Positions 28,849-37,039 of a DNA stretch of 64,000 nucleotides are shown piece after piece. The DNA is from Streptomyces violaceusniger (GTDB taxonomy: Bacteria > Actinomycetota > Actinomycetes > Streptomycetales > Streptomycetaceae). A model generated the notes under the pieces. The model was not told the DNA's origin, searched no databases, and was given only the letters and a program-made list of their open reading frames with translations. A program made the translations under genes and the position numbers. Within the stretch, counting starts at the first letter, position 1; every line of letters begins with the position of its first letter. The stretch lies in contig BJHW01000001.1 in NCBI GenBank assembly GCA_005405945.1, positions 8,866,001-8,930,000 of the forward strand, written 5' to 3'.

Positions 28849-29800
28849 CACTCGGAGACGGCCGTGTAGCGGAACACTTCGCCCTCGTCCTCGTCCTGGT
28901 CGCCCTTCTCGGACATCACGACCTCCACCCCGGACGGCTCCAGGGCCTCCCGCAGCCGCTGCTCCATGGGCGCGGAGAAGAAGTTGTGGTCCAGATCGAT
29001 CCACTTCAGATGGGTCAGCGGCTGGCCGTCGAGCAGCGCCGCCGCGCCCTCGTCGCCGAGCACGCCCATGGACAGGTCGAGGCATTCGAGCTGGGCGACC
29101 ACGGGGCCGCCGCCATGGCGGCCGCGATCTCGTCCTGGATCTCGCTGTTCTGCACGCCCAGGTGGCGCAGGGCGGGGAACCGGCCACCGCTCAGGATCGG
29201 GGCCAGGTCGGCGACGGTGGCGTCGCCCCCGTACTCCTCCACGCCGAGCCACATCTCCAGGCGCTCGAGCGCGGGAAGGTCGCTGGCGGCGACCCCGCGC
29301 ACCACCGCGCCGGGCAGCCCGCCGGTCTCGAAGCGGAGCGTACGCAGGCCGGCGTGGCCGACGGCGGGGAAGGACAGCCCGCTCCCACCGCGGACGCCCA
29401 GCTCGCGCAGGCCCGGGTAGGCGTGGAGGACCGGTGTCACATCGGACTGCTGGATCCAGGAGATCTCCGACTCCTCCGCGGTGATGTCGCCGATGAACAC
29501 CGCCTCCAGCGAGGTCAGCCGGTCCTTGGCCATGACGAGCTGCTCGATGGCGTCGTCGGCGTCGCCGTCGTAGGTCTCGCCCCACATACCGATGATCAGC
29601 GCTCGCACCCGCGCGGGGGCCACCGTGGCGAGGAAGCGCTGGAAACGCCCGTCGAAACCGCCCTCCTCCTCGTCGACATAGGGGTTGTAGGAGATCCGCC
29701 AGGCGACGGTGTCCGTCTCGGGCAGCACGACTTCCTGGCCGGGCGTGGGGAAGTCGAACGCGGGAAGACCGTGCAGTTCTTCCAGGTGGTAGACCGACAT
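28848..29800 (-). CDS. STM4015 family leucine-rich-repeat protein (frameshift near the C terminus)
   Basis: First gene of the STM4011-4015 operon. After an N-terminal domain (HLEELHGLPAFDFPTPGQ, then VAWRISYNPYVDEEEGG) come irregular leucine-rich repeats of bacterial type: TSLEAVFIGDI, PGLRELGVRGGSGL, AGLRTLRFETGGLP, PALERLEMWLG, PALRHLGVQNSE, AQLECLDLSMGVLGDEGA, THLKWIDLDHNFFS. The frame breaks at the plus-strand GGGG run 29103-29106; one extra base restores AAAPVVAQLECLDLS and 317 residues. ATG 29800 is preceded by AGGAGA. No signal peptide, so it is a cytoplasmic scaffold or recognition protein, perhaps presenting a substrate to the operon's enzymes. That role is inference. Confidence 0.85.
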
Positions 29801-30032
29801 GAGCGGTATCTCCTGATGTGTTCGCGTGGGCGTGCCTGATTCCGAATGGCGTGCGAAGAGTTGTACCAAGCGCCACCGACAGCCGGCCCGGCGCCCCGCG
29901 ACGCCGCCGGGCCGCGCGTGCTCGCCGCGCTGCCGGACGGCGTTGTCGGTGCCTCCCCCTAACGTCATGACCATCGACCGGACCCCGCGGGGTGCGGTGG
30001 GTCCAACAGGGCTGCGGTGAAAGGGAATTGGC

Positions 30033-30359
30033 ATGTACCGACAGGGCGACGTCCTGATCGTTCCGGTGGCCGCCGAGGCGCTGCCGCGGGGCATCGACGC
30101 GCTGCCGCGGCAGCCGAGGGACGGGCGGGGTCGGCTGGTGCTGGCGCTCGGCGAGGTGACCGGGCACGCCCATGCGGTGGTCGGGCCGGGCACGCTGGTG
30201 CGCGAGTCGGGCCCGTTCGGCGTCTCGTATCTCCATCTCCCCGACGGCGGGCGGGTGGTGCACGAGGAGCACGCGGCGATACCGCTGCCCAAGGGCTGGT
30301 ACCGCGTGGTGCGCCAGCGGGAGTACGTGCCGGGCGCCGTGCGCGTCGTGGCGGACTGA
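30033..30359 (+). CDS. small protein of unknown function (QGDVL-type)
   Basis: A 108-residue protein diverging from the STM4015 operon. It starts MYRQGDVLIVPVAAEALP and contains GEVTGHAHAVVGPGT, then VVHEEHAAIPLPKGWYRVVR and ends PGAVRVVAD. The sequence looks all-beta, and the two conserved His-containing turns (GHAHA, HEEHAAI) resemble cupin-like metal or ligand sites. I recognise it as a widespread conserved hypothetical but know no function. ATG 30033 is preceded by GAAAGGGAA at 30018-30026. The DUF6745-like gene follows after 18 bp, and the two are likely co-transcribed. Confidence 0.75.
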   Translation: MYRQGDVLIVPVAAEALPRGIDALPRQPRDGRGRLVLALGEVTGHAHAVVGPGTLVRESGPFGVSYLHLPDGGRVVHEEHAAIPLPKGWYRVVRQREYVPGAVRVVAD

Positions 30360-30377
30360 GAGCGGGGGAGCGAAGCG

Positions 30378-31550
30378 ATGACGACGGCAACGGCGAAGGC
30401 GATGGCGACAGCGGTGGAGAACGGCATGAGCGGTGTGGACGCGCTCGCGGACGAGGACCGGGCGGCGCACTGGCGCACGGTCGCCGCCGCCACCGGCCCG
30501 GCCGACCGCGAGGCGGCCGAGGCGGGCCTCCGCCGCGCCTATGAGCGGGCCGGGCTCACCGCGCCCGAGCGGATCGTGTGGGCCGGTTCCCCGCTGGCGG
30601 CCACGGCGGCCGCGATGCTGCTGACCGGGCAGGAGGAGCGGCTGCCCCGGGAGGTCGCCGAGCGGGCGGCGGACATGCTGCGGGCGGCCGGGGTCGAGCC
30701 GGTCGCGGGCGGCGTGGGCGCATCGGTGCGGGAGGCCGTGCGCACCCGCCCGTGGGCGCGCGCCAGGCAGCGGCTCCACGATGCCCTGGGCCCGGCCGGC
30801 TGGGCCGGGCGGTGGGCGCTCGCGGCGGCGCCGCTGTGGGAGGTCACCCGCGCCCTCACCGAGCGCGTCCGCACCGGGGTCGTCGAGGCCCTGGCGCCGG
30901 ACCCGGACTCGAGCCGGGGGACGGCCGTCCGGCTCGCCCTGCTGGACGCGGTGCTGGGCCAGCACGACGCGCCCTGGCTGGCCGCCGTGGCGGACGGGAC
31001 GGAGTCCGACCCGCTGGCCGGCCTCGCCGCGGTCGCCCGCGCCGCCGGCTGGTGGTGGCCGTACGAGAAGGCCGTGATCGTGGCGGAGCGCCCGGTCGAA
31101 CTGCACCGCGACGAGGCGGGCCGTCTCGACCGCGGCGACGGTCCCGCGCTCGCCTTCCCCGACGGCTTCGCGCTGTACGCCTGGCGGGGCATGCCGGTGC
31201 CCGCGGCCTTCCTCCAGCAGCTCGGCGAGCTGACCCCGGACCGCATCCGCGCGGAGGAGAACGCGGAGCTGCGCCGGGTGATGCTGGAGCACTACGGATA
31301 CGAGCGCTATCTCGACGAGTCCGGGGCGCGGCCGGTGCACCGCGACGAGACCGGGGTCCTGTGGCGCATCGAGCTGGACGGGGACGAGCCGGTGGCGATG
31401 GTCGAGGTGGTCAACTCCACGCCGGAGCCGGACGGTACGCACCGCACGTACTGGCTGCGCGTGCCGCCCCGGGTCCGGACCGCCCGCGAGGGCGTCGCCT
31501 GGACCTTCGGGGTGGACGCCGACACCTACCGCCCCGAGCGCGAGACCTGA
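30378..31550 (+). CDS. DUF6745-like protein of unknown function
   Basis: A 390-residue protein. The N-terminal half is helical and Ala-rich (TAPERIVWAGSPLAATAAAM, EVAERAADMLRAAGVEP). The C-terminal half has the recurring pattern seen in DUF6745-type proteins: VAERPVELHRDEAGRLDRGD, LAFPDGFALYAWRGMPVP, IRAEENAELRRVMLEHYGYERYL, VHRDETGVLWRIE, YWLRVPPRVRTAREGVAWTF. Such proteins are often found with leucine-rich-repeat proteins, which fits the divergent STM4015 gene. No catalytic motif or membrane segment is seen. ATG 30378 is preceded by GGGGGAG at 30363-30369. The family name is from memory of the motif pattern. Confidence 0.72.
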   Translation: MTTATAKAMATAVENGMSGVDALADEDRAAHWRTVAAATGPADREAAEAGLRRAYERAGLTAPERIVWAGSPLAATAAAMLLTGQEERLPREVAERAADMLRAAGVEPVAGGVGASVREAVRTRPWARARQRLHDALGPAGWAGRWALAAAPLWEVTRALTERVRTGVVEALAPDPDSSRGTAVRLALLDAVLGQHDAPWLAAVADGTESDPLAGLAAVARAAGWWWPYEKAVIVAERPVELHRDEAGRLDRGDGPALAFPDGFALYAWRGMPVPAAFLQQLGELTPDRIRAEENAELRRVMLEHYGYERYLDESGARPVHRDETGVLWRIELDGDEPVAMVEVVNSTPEPDGTHRTYWLRVPPRVRTAREGVAWTFGVDADTYRPERET

Positions 31551-31620
31551 TTCCAGGTCAGATCGCCTTCGTGTGCCCGGAATCGCTCCAAGGCGGCCCG
31601 TTTACTCATCCCGGCACAAA

Positions 31621-31656
31621 GGTTTGGTCTATACCTTGACTGGTATAGACCAAACC
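31621..31656 (+). promoter_or_regulatory. double DasR-like site upstream of the chitinase gene
   Basis: Perfect 15-bp inverted repeat: GGTTTGGTCTATACC at 31621-31635 and GGTATAGACCAAACC at 31642-31656, with a 6-nt spacer. Each arm holds a sequence one base from the 12-bp chitinase-promoter repeat/DasR-responsive element TGGTCTAGACCA/T: TGGTCTATACCT (31625-31636) and TGGTATAGACCA (31641-31652). It lies 52 bp before the chitinase ATG. Known: DasR represses chitin genes until N-acetylglucosamine phosphates accumulate. Its action here is inferred. Confidence 0.8.
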
Positions 31657-31707
31657 GCTTGAGTGTCCCTCAGAGTTCCAGGGCCCCACACGAAGGAGAT
31701 CGGCCCC

Positions 31708-32610
31708 ATGTGGAGACGACGTGTTCTGGCGCCGCTCGCGGCGACCGCGGCGGTGTGCGCGAGTGTGCTTGTCATGCCCATGGCCTCAGCCTCGGCGGCG
31801 GGCACGACCGCCCAGGCGGCCTGCGACTACCCGAACTGGGTGGCGGGCAAGCCGTACGTCACCGGTGACATCGTCCGGTACACCGACGGCAAGTACTACC
31901 GCGCGGAGCACGACAACCCGGGCTATGACCCGGTGATCAGCACCTGGTACTGGGAGCCCTACAACTGCGGCTCCGATGGTCAGAACCCGAGCGGCTTCGT
32001 GGTGAGCGAGGCGCAGTTCAACCAGATGTTCCCGAACCGGAACTCGTTCTACACCTACCAGGGGCTGACCGCCGCCCTGAGCGCCTACCCCGGCTTCGCC
32101 AACACCGGCAGCGACACCGTCAAGAAGCAGGAGGCGGCCGCCTTCCTGGCGAACGTCAACCACGAGACCGGCGGCCTGGTCCACATCGTGGAGCAGAACA
32201 CCTCCAACTACCCGCACTACTGCGACTGGAACCAGCCCTACGGCTGCCCCGCGGGCCAGGCGGCGTACTACGGCCGCGGGCCGATCCAGCTCAGCTGGAA
32301 CTTCAACTACAAGGCCGCGGGCGACGCGCTCGGCATCGATCTGCTCGGCAACCCCTGGCTGGTGGAGCGGGACGCCGCGGTGTCCTGGAAGACCGCCCTG
32401 TGGTTCTGGAACACCCAGCGGGGGGCCGGTTCCATGACCCCGCACGACGCCATGGTCAACCAGCGCGGTTTCGGCGAGACCATCCGCGCGATCAACGGCA
32501 GCCTGGAGTGCAACGGCGGCAACCCCGGTCAGGTGCAGAGCCGAATAGACGCCTACCAGCGGTTCGTCCAGATACTCGGCACCACCCCCGGCTCCAACCT
32601 GAGCTGCTGA
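31708..32610 (+). CDS. secreted GH19 chitinase with chitin-binding domain
   Basis: A 300-residue extracellular chitinase. Signal peptide: residues about 1-30 (MWRRRVLAPLAATAAVCASV, cleavage near ASAAGT). A carbohydrate-binding module of family 5/12 follows (YPNWVAGKPYVTGDIVRYTD, TWYWEPYNC). The GH19 catalytic domain starts at FVVSEAQFNQMFPNRNSFYT; it contains the catalytic Glu in NVNHETGGL and the substrate-binding motif YYGRGPIQLSWNFNY. ATG 31708 has GAAGGAG at 31692-31698; an upstream GTG would add residues before the signal peptide. The DasR-like double site lies just upstream. It degrades chitin from fungi and insects. Confidence 0.96.
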   Translation: MWRRRVLAPLAATAAVCASVLVMPMASASAAGTTAQAACDYPNWVAGKPYVTGDIVRYTDGKYYRAEHDNPGYDPVISTWYWEPYNCGSDGQNPSGFVVSEAQFNQMFPNRNSFYTYQGLTAALSAYPGFANTGSDTVKKQEAAAFLANVNHETGGLVHIVEQNTSNYPHYCDWNQPYGCPAGQAAYYGRGPIQLSWNFNYKAAGDALGIDLLGNPWLVERDAAVSWKTALWFWNTQRGAGSMTPHDAMVNQRGFGETIRAINGSLECNGGNPGQVQSRIDAYQRFVQILGTTPGSNLSC

Positions 32611-32620
32611 CCGGCCGCCG

Positions 32621-32690
32621 CCGACGACCGACGGCGACCGCCGACGACCGACGGCGACCGACGGCGACCGACGGCGACCGACGGCGACCG
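32621..32690 (+). repeat. 10-bp tandem repeat after the chitinase gene
   Basis: ACGGCGACCG is repeated four times without error at 32651-32690. It is preceded by two copies of a 20-bp unit (CCGACGACCGACGGCGACCG at 32621-32640 and 32641-32660). It starts 10 bp after the chitinase stop. Length is likely variable between strains. Confidence 0.9.
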
Positions 32691-32775
32691 ATGACAGCCG
32701 ATGACCGGCGCTGAGCGGCCGTCCGGTCGGAAATTGAGGTGCGCCGCTCCGCCGCCACGCGCCAGCCTGGAGCAC

Positions 32776-33729
32776 ATGGCGTGGACGGTGACGTACGACC
32801 TCGAGGAGTTCCGGGCCGCGGCGGGTGGCTTCCTGCGCGCCCACCCGGCCCGGAACACCACCTTGCTCACGGTGGTCTCCTCCCTGACGGTGGCGGGCAG
32901 CGGCAGATACGGCGACGAGCCGCCGGTCTACGGCTGGTGGACCGGGGAGGAGCAGGGCCCGGCGGAGGGTGCGTTCCTGTGCACCCCGCCCTACCCCCCG
33001 CTGCTCTCCGCACTCTCCGGCGAGGCGGCCCGGGGCCTCGCCCGCACCTTCGCCCGGGACGGCGCACTGAAGGTCACCGGAGTGAACGCGGGGCGCGAGA
33101 CCGCCGAGACCTTCGCCACCGCCTGGATGGACCTCACCGGGGCGGTGAGCGGCGTCGAGCAGACCCACCGGCTCTATCGTCTCGATGCCCTCACCCCGCC
33201 CGATCCCGCCCCGCCGGGGCGCCCCCGGACCGCCACCACCGCCGACCGGGACCTGTTGATCACCTGGTACGAGGGGTTCGCCCGCGAGACCGCCGCGCTG
33301 ATGGACGACGTCGCGGCGCAGGTGGACGACAAGCTCGGCCATGACGGGATCACGGTGTGGGAGCTCGACGGCCGGCCGGTGGCCTGCGCCGGGATCAGCC
33401 GTACGATCGCCGACATGGCCCGGGTCGCCCTGGTCTACACCCCGCCCGAGCTGCGCGGACGCGGCTACGCGGGCGCCGCCACGGCCGCCGTGAGCCGGGC
33501 CGCGCGGGCCGCCGGGGTGAAGGACGTCCTGCTCTTCACCGATCTCGACAACCCCACCAGCAACGCCCTCTACCAGCGTCTCGGCTACCGCCAGGTGGAG
33601 GACCACCTGGTGCTGTCCTTCTCGGCGGCCGAGCACGCCGTCCCCGCAGTCGAGCGCGCCGTCTCCACGGCCGTGCGCGCCGTCCCCGCGGCCGTGCGTG
33701 CCGTTCCGGAACAAGGTCACCCCTCGTAA
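32776..33729 (+). CDS. GNAT family N-acetyltransferase
   Basis: A 317-residue protein with a GNAT fold in its C-terminal half. Motif A (acetyl-CoA binding) is ARVALVYTPPELRGRGYAGA; the following helix and strand AGVKDVLLFTDLDNPTSNAL and YQRLGYRQVEDHLVL complete the domain. The N-terminal half (EEFRAAAGGFLRAHPARNT) is a second, divergent GNAT-like domain, as in two-domain members. ATG 32776 is chosen over an upstream in-frame ATG at 32701, which lies in the repeat-adjacent DNA. The last 30 residues are an Ala/Val/Arg repeat (AVRAVPAAVRAVP) from short DNA duplications. Substrate unknown. Confidence 0.85.
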   Translation: MAWTVTYDLEEFRAAAGGFLRAHPARNTTLLTVVSSLTVAGSGRYGDEPPVYGWWTGEEQGPAEGAFLCTPPYPPLLSALSGEAARGLARTFARDGALKVTGVNAGRETAETFATAWMDLTGAVSGVEQTHRLYRLDALTPPDPAPPGRPRTATTADRDLLITWYEGFARETAALMDDVAAQVDDKLGHDGITVWELDGRPVACAGISRTIADMARVALVYTPPELRGRGYAGAATAAVSRAARAAGVKDVLLFTDLDNPTSNALYQRLGYRQVEDHLVLSFSAAEHAVPAVERAVSTAVRAVPAAVRAVPEQGHPS

Positions 33730-33798
33730 GAGTTGTGTCATTGCAGCCCAACGGCACCGCTCGTTGGAGTGCCCCCGCCCTCTCACCCTGGAGGCCCC

Positions 33799-35057
33799 GT
33801 GACCGGCTCCCATCCGACACGTTCCCGGCTCACCGCCGCCCTGCGCCCCGCCGCCTTCGGTGCGGATCCCAGCGGGGAGCGGATGGAGCGCATCCGACGG
33901 TCGCCGAACTTCGCGAACGGTGTGTTCGTCAACCCGGTGGGGGCCCGCACCGCCCCGTCCGGTTCGATGCTGAAGTTCGCGTCCACCTACTTCCGCAAGG
34001 AGGAGCGCGTCCGCCGGGCCCCGGCCGGAACCGTGCCGGTGCACCCCACCACCGTCGCCGATCTGGCCACCCCGCCCGCCTCCGGGCTGCGGCTGACCTG
34101 GATGGGGCACTCCAGCGTGCTCGCGGAGATCGACGGGCGGCGGGTGCTGTTCGACCCCGTCTGGGGCCGGCGCTGTTCGCCCTTCTCGATGGTGGGGCCC
34201 AAGCGGTTGCACCCGGTGCCGGTGCCGCTGCGGGAGCTGGGGCCGGTGGACGCGGTGGTGATCTCCCATGACCACTACGACCATCTGGACATGCCCACGA
34301 TCCGGGCGCTGGTGCGGAGCCACGCGATGTTCGTCGTCCCGCTCGGGGTGGGGGCTCATCTGGAGCGCTGGGGCGTCCCGGCCGAGCGGATGACCGAGCT
34401 GGACTGGCACGAGTCCACCGAGGTCGCCGGGCTCACGCTCACCGCCACCCCCGCCCGCCACTTCTGCGGGCGCGGGCTGCGCAACACCCAGCACACCCTG
34501 TGGGCCTCCTGGGTGGTGGCCGGTTCCGGGCGCCGGATCTACCACAGCGGGGACACCGGCTACTTCTCCGGTTTCGCGGAGATCGGCGCGGCGTACGGGC
34601 CGTTCGACGCGACCATGATCCAGATCGGTGCCTACTCCGACTACTGGCCGGACATCCACATGACCCCGAGGAGGGCATGCGGGCCCATCTCGATCTCCAG
34701 GGCGGGGACCCGGCGCGGGGGATCATGCTGCCGATCCACTGGGGCACCTTCAACCTCGCCCCGCATCCGTGGGAGGAGCCCGCCGAGGGCACGGTGAGGG
34801 CGGCCAAGGAAGCCGGGGCGACCGTGGCCGTTCCGCGTCCCGGCCAGCCCTTCGAGCCGGAGCACGGGCTGCCGCTGGAGCCGTGGTGGCGGGCGATCGC
34901 GGCACGGCCGGTGACGGAGCTGCCGGCCGCGGCCGAGGGCGCGGCCGAGCCGGCCGTTCCCGCCGGACCGTCCGGTGCCGGGGCTTCGGGGGCGACCGGA
35001 AAGCGCCCCGGGGCGACCGGCGGCGCGGACCCCGCGATGCCCATCCCCCAGTCGTAG
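33799..35057 (+). CDS. MBL-fold metal-dependent hydrolase (internal frameshift)
   Basis: Metallo-beta-lactamase-fold enzyme of the YjfR/NAPE-PLD-like type. The metal motif HDHYDHLD is in VVISHDHYDHLDMPT; other ligands are in TPARHFCGRG, HSGDTGYFSGF, and the late PIHWGTFNLAPHPW. The N-terminal 90 residues (ERMERIRRSPNFANGVFVN) are typical of this subfamily. The frame breaks at the CCCC run 34664-34667; one extra C gives DIHMTPEEGMRAHLDLQGGD and a 419-residue protein. GTG 33799 has TGGAGG at 33789-33794. The final 40 residues are a Pro/Ala/Gly-rich tail. Probably cytoplasmic; substrate could be a phosphodiester or lactone. Confidence 0.88.
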
Positions 35058-35170
35058 CACCGGAGTTGGGAGCCGCCTCCCGAGGCGGTACGGCACGGGT
35101 TGCTTCTTTGTCGAATGGCGCTGAATGGCGTCGAAACCCTTGTGGTGGACACGACGCGCTCGCTTGAATG

Positions 35171-35189
35171 GTTAGGAAAGGTTCCTAAC
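35171..35189 (+). promoter_or_regulatory. palindromic operator upstream of the chitosanase gene
   Basis: GTTAGGAAAGGTTCCTAAC: perfect 8-bp arms with a 3-bp centre, about 86 bp before the chitosanase start. It resembles the palindromic operator reported upstream of Streptomyces GH46 chitosanase genes, bound by the ROK-family repressor CsnR. No regulator gene is adjacent here. Confidence 0.7.
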
Positions 35190-35275
35190 GGATTGCCTCA
35201 GGGTCCGGGGCTGCCCCGGTGCGCCCTGGGGCGGTCGTGCGCACTTCCCCACAGTCGACAAGGAACGGAGTCCCC

Positions 35276-36144
35276 ATGTCCCCCTGCACAGGAGGATCGG
35301 CCTCGCGGCCGTGGCCGTCGCGGTACCGGCCGCGCTCGTCTTCACCGGCGTCGGGGTCGGGCAGGCGTCCGACCACCTGCCGTCCTCGTCGGACGCGCGC
35401 CACACCCACTCGGCGCACAAGGTCGCGGCGGCGAGCGGCCTGGACGACCCGGCGAAGAAGGAGATCGCCATGAAGCTGGTCTCCAGCGCCGAGAACTCCT
35501 CGCTCGACTGGCGCGCCCAGTTCAAGTACATCGAGGACATAGGCGACGGCCGCGGCTACACCGCGGGCATCATCGGATTCTGCTCCGGCACCGGCGACAT
35601 GCTGGAGCTCGTCGAGTACTACACCCAGCAGAAGCCCGGCAACGTCCTGGCCAAGTACCTCCCCGCGCTGCGCGAGGTCAACGGAAGCGACTCCCACGAC
35701 GGCCTGGACCCGAACTTCACCAAGGACTGGAAGAAGGCCGCCGCCGACAAGGCGTTCCAGGACGCCCAGGAGCACGAGCGCGACCGCGTCTACTTCAACC
35801 CGGCCGTCAAGCAGGGCAAGGGCGACGGCCTGGGCGCGCTCGGCCAGTTCATCTACTACGACGCGATCGTGATGCACGGCCCCGGCGACAGCAAGTACAG
35901 CTTCGGTGGCATCCGTAAGACCGCGCTGTCCAAGGCCAAGTCCCCGGCGCAGGGCGGCAATGAGACCACCTACCTCAACGCCTTCCTCGACGCTCGTAAG
36001 GAGGCCATGAAGAGCGAGGAGGCGCACAGCGACACCAGTCGGGTCGACACCGAGCAGCGGAAGTTCCTCAACGAGAAGAACTTCGACCTGACGCCGCCGC
36101 TCAAGTGGAAGGTCTACGGCGACCCGTACGAGATCACCTCCTGA
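35276..36144 (+). CDS. secreted GH46 chitosanase (frameshift in the signal peptide)
   Basis: Endo-hydrolase of chitosan. As read, ATG 35276 leaves frame after MSP. Adding one C to the CCCCC run at 35280-35284 gives MSPLHRRIGLAAVAVAVPAA, a clear signal peptide ending near GVGQA, and a 289-residue protein. The mature part has the GH46 catalytic region: LVSSAENSSLDWRAQFKYIE (catalytic Glu) and DIGDGRGYTAGIIGFCSGTGDM (catalytic Asp). Later family blocks are DRVYFNPAVKQGKGDGLGA and GQFIYYDAIVMHGPG. A ribosome-binding site AAGGAACGGAG lies at 35260-35270. With the GH19 chitinase 3 kb upstream it forms an amino-sugar polymer degradation locus. Confidence 0.93.
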
Positions 36145-36172
36145 CCGCCGCGCCGGTCCCCGCTTGCTAAGC

Positions 36173-36210
36173 GGGACACTGTCCCATATCGTCAATCGGG
36201 ACAGTGTCCC
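36173..36210 (+). promoter_or_regulatory. paired palindromic operators before the alpha/beta hydrolase gene
   Basis: Two near-identical 13-bp palindromes, GGGACACTGTCCC at 36173-36185 and GGGACAGTGTCCC at 36198-36210 (consensus GGGACASTGTCCC), with centres 25 bp apart. The second is 30 bp before the ATG at 36241 and the region has AT-rich patches (TTTATTT). The form suits a TetR-type repressor. Together the arms could also pair as a terminator for the chitosanase gene, whose stop is 29 bp upstream. Confidence 0.65.
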
Positions 36211-36240
36211 GTTTATTTGGCGTGGGGATGGAGTAGAGCC

Positions 36241-36966
36241 ATGTCGACATATCTGCTGGTGCACGGAGCTTGGCACAGTGGGCAGTGCTGGGAGCGGGTG
36301 GTCCCGCTGCTGACGGCGGCCGGACACCGGGTCGTGGCGCCGACGCTGACCGGCTACGGCGACACCGCGCATCTGCTCGGCCCCGAGGTGGGGCTCGATA
36401 CGCATGTCGACGACATCGTCCGGCTGATCACCGAAGAGGACCTCACCGATGTGGTGCTCGTCGGGCACAGCTACGCCGGGCTGGTCATCTCGTCCGCGGC
36501 CAACCAGGTCCCGGAGCGGATCGGGCAGCTGGTCTATCTCGACGCGATGGTCCCGGAGGACGGCGAGAGCGCGGTCGATGTCATGCCCTTCACTCAGGCC
36601 ATGATCGACCAGGCCCTGGCGTCCGAGAGCGGCTGGCGGATTCCGCCCCTGGTCGGAATGGAGCCGTCCGCGGATCTGTTCGGAGTCACCGACCCGGCGG
36701 ATGTGGCGTGGCTGCGGTCGATGCTGTCGGATCAGTCGGTGCGCTGCCTCCAGCAGCCGGTCCGGCTGGACAACCCGGCCGTGAACGCGATACCGCGGAC
36801 CCACATCCACTGCGTCGCCAATGTGCCGGAGGGCATCACCCGGCGGCCCGTCCCCGCGATCCAGCCCAACGGCACCCCGGCACAGGTGTGGGAGCTGGAG
36901 ACCGGCCACGACTGCATGATCACCATGCCCGCCGAACTCACCGAACTGCTGCTCAAGCTCGGCTGA
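36241..36966 (+). CDS. alpha/beta hydrolase
   Basis: A 241-residue alpha/beta-hydrolase-fold enzyme. Oxyanion segment LLVHGAWHSGQCWE at the N terminus; nucleophile elbow VLVGHSYAGLV (Ser in GHSYAG); lid LDAMVPEDGESAVD; catalytic His in ETGHDCMITMPAEL near the C terminus. It resembles small esterases and plant-type methylesterase/hydroxynitrile lyase-like proteins. No signal peptide. ATG 36241 has GGATGGAG at 36225-36232. The operator pair just upstream suggests induction by a small compound sensed by a TetR-type regulator that is not encoded next to it. Substrate unknown. Confidence 0.9.
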   Translation: MSTYLLVHGAWHSGQCWERVVPLLTAAGHRVVAPTLTGYGDTAHLLGPEVGLDTHVDDIVRLITEEDLTDVVLVGHSYAGLVISSAANQVPERIGQLVYLDAMVPEDGESAVDVMPFTQAMIDQALASESGWRIPPLVGMEPSADLFGVTDPADVAWLRSMLSDQSVRCLQQPVRLDNPAVNAIPRTHIHCVANVPEGITRRPVPAIQPNGTPAQVWELETGHDCMITMPAELTELLLKLG

Positions 36967-37039
36967 GCCGGCCTCGCCGCGGGTCGGCCTCGCCGCGGCG
37001 CAGTCCGCCGCAGCCCGGCCCGTCCCGGCCGACGCCCTC

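Noticed and set aside
28848-31442. An 864-codon minus-strand frame
   Set aside because: Only its last part is STM4015 after the frameshift; the rest is antisense to the DUF6745-like gene and has the Arg/Gly/Pro composition of high-GC shadow frames.
32621-32690. Possible CRISPR array after the chitinase gene
   Set aside because: The units are contiguous 10-bp repeats without spacers and there are no cas genes.
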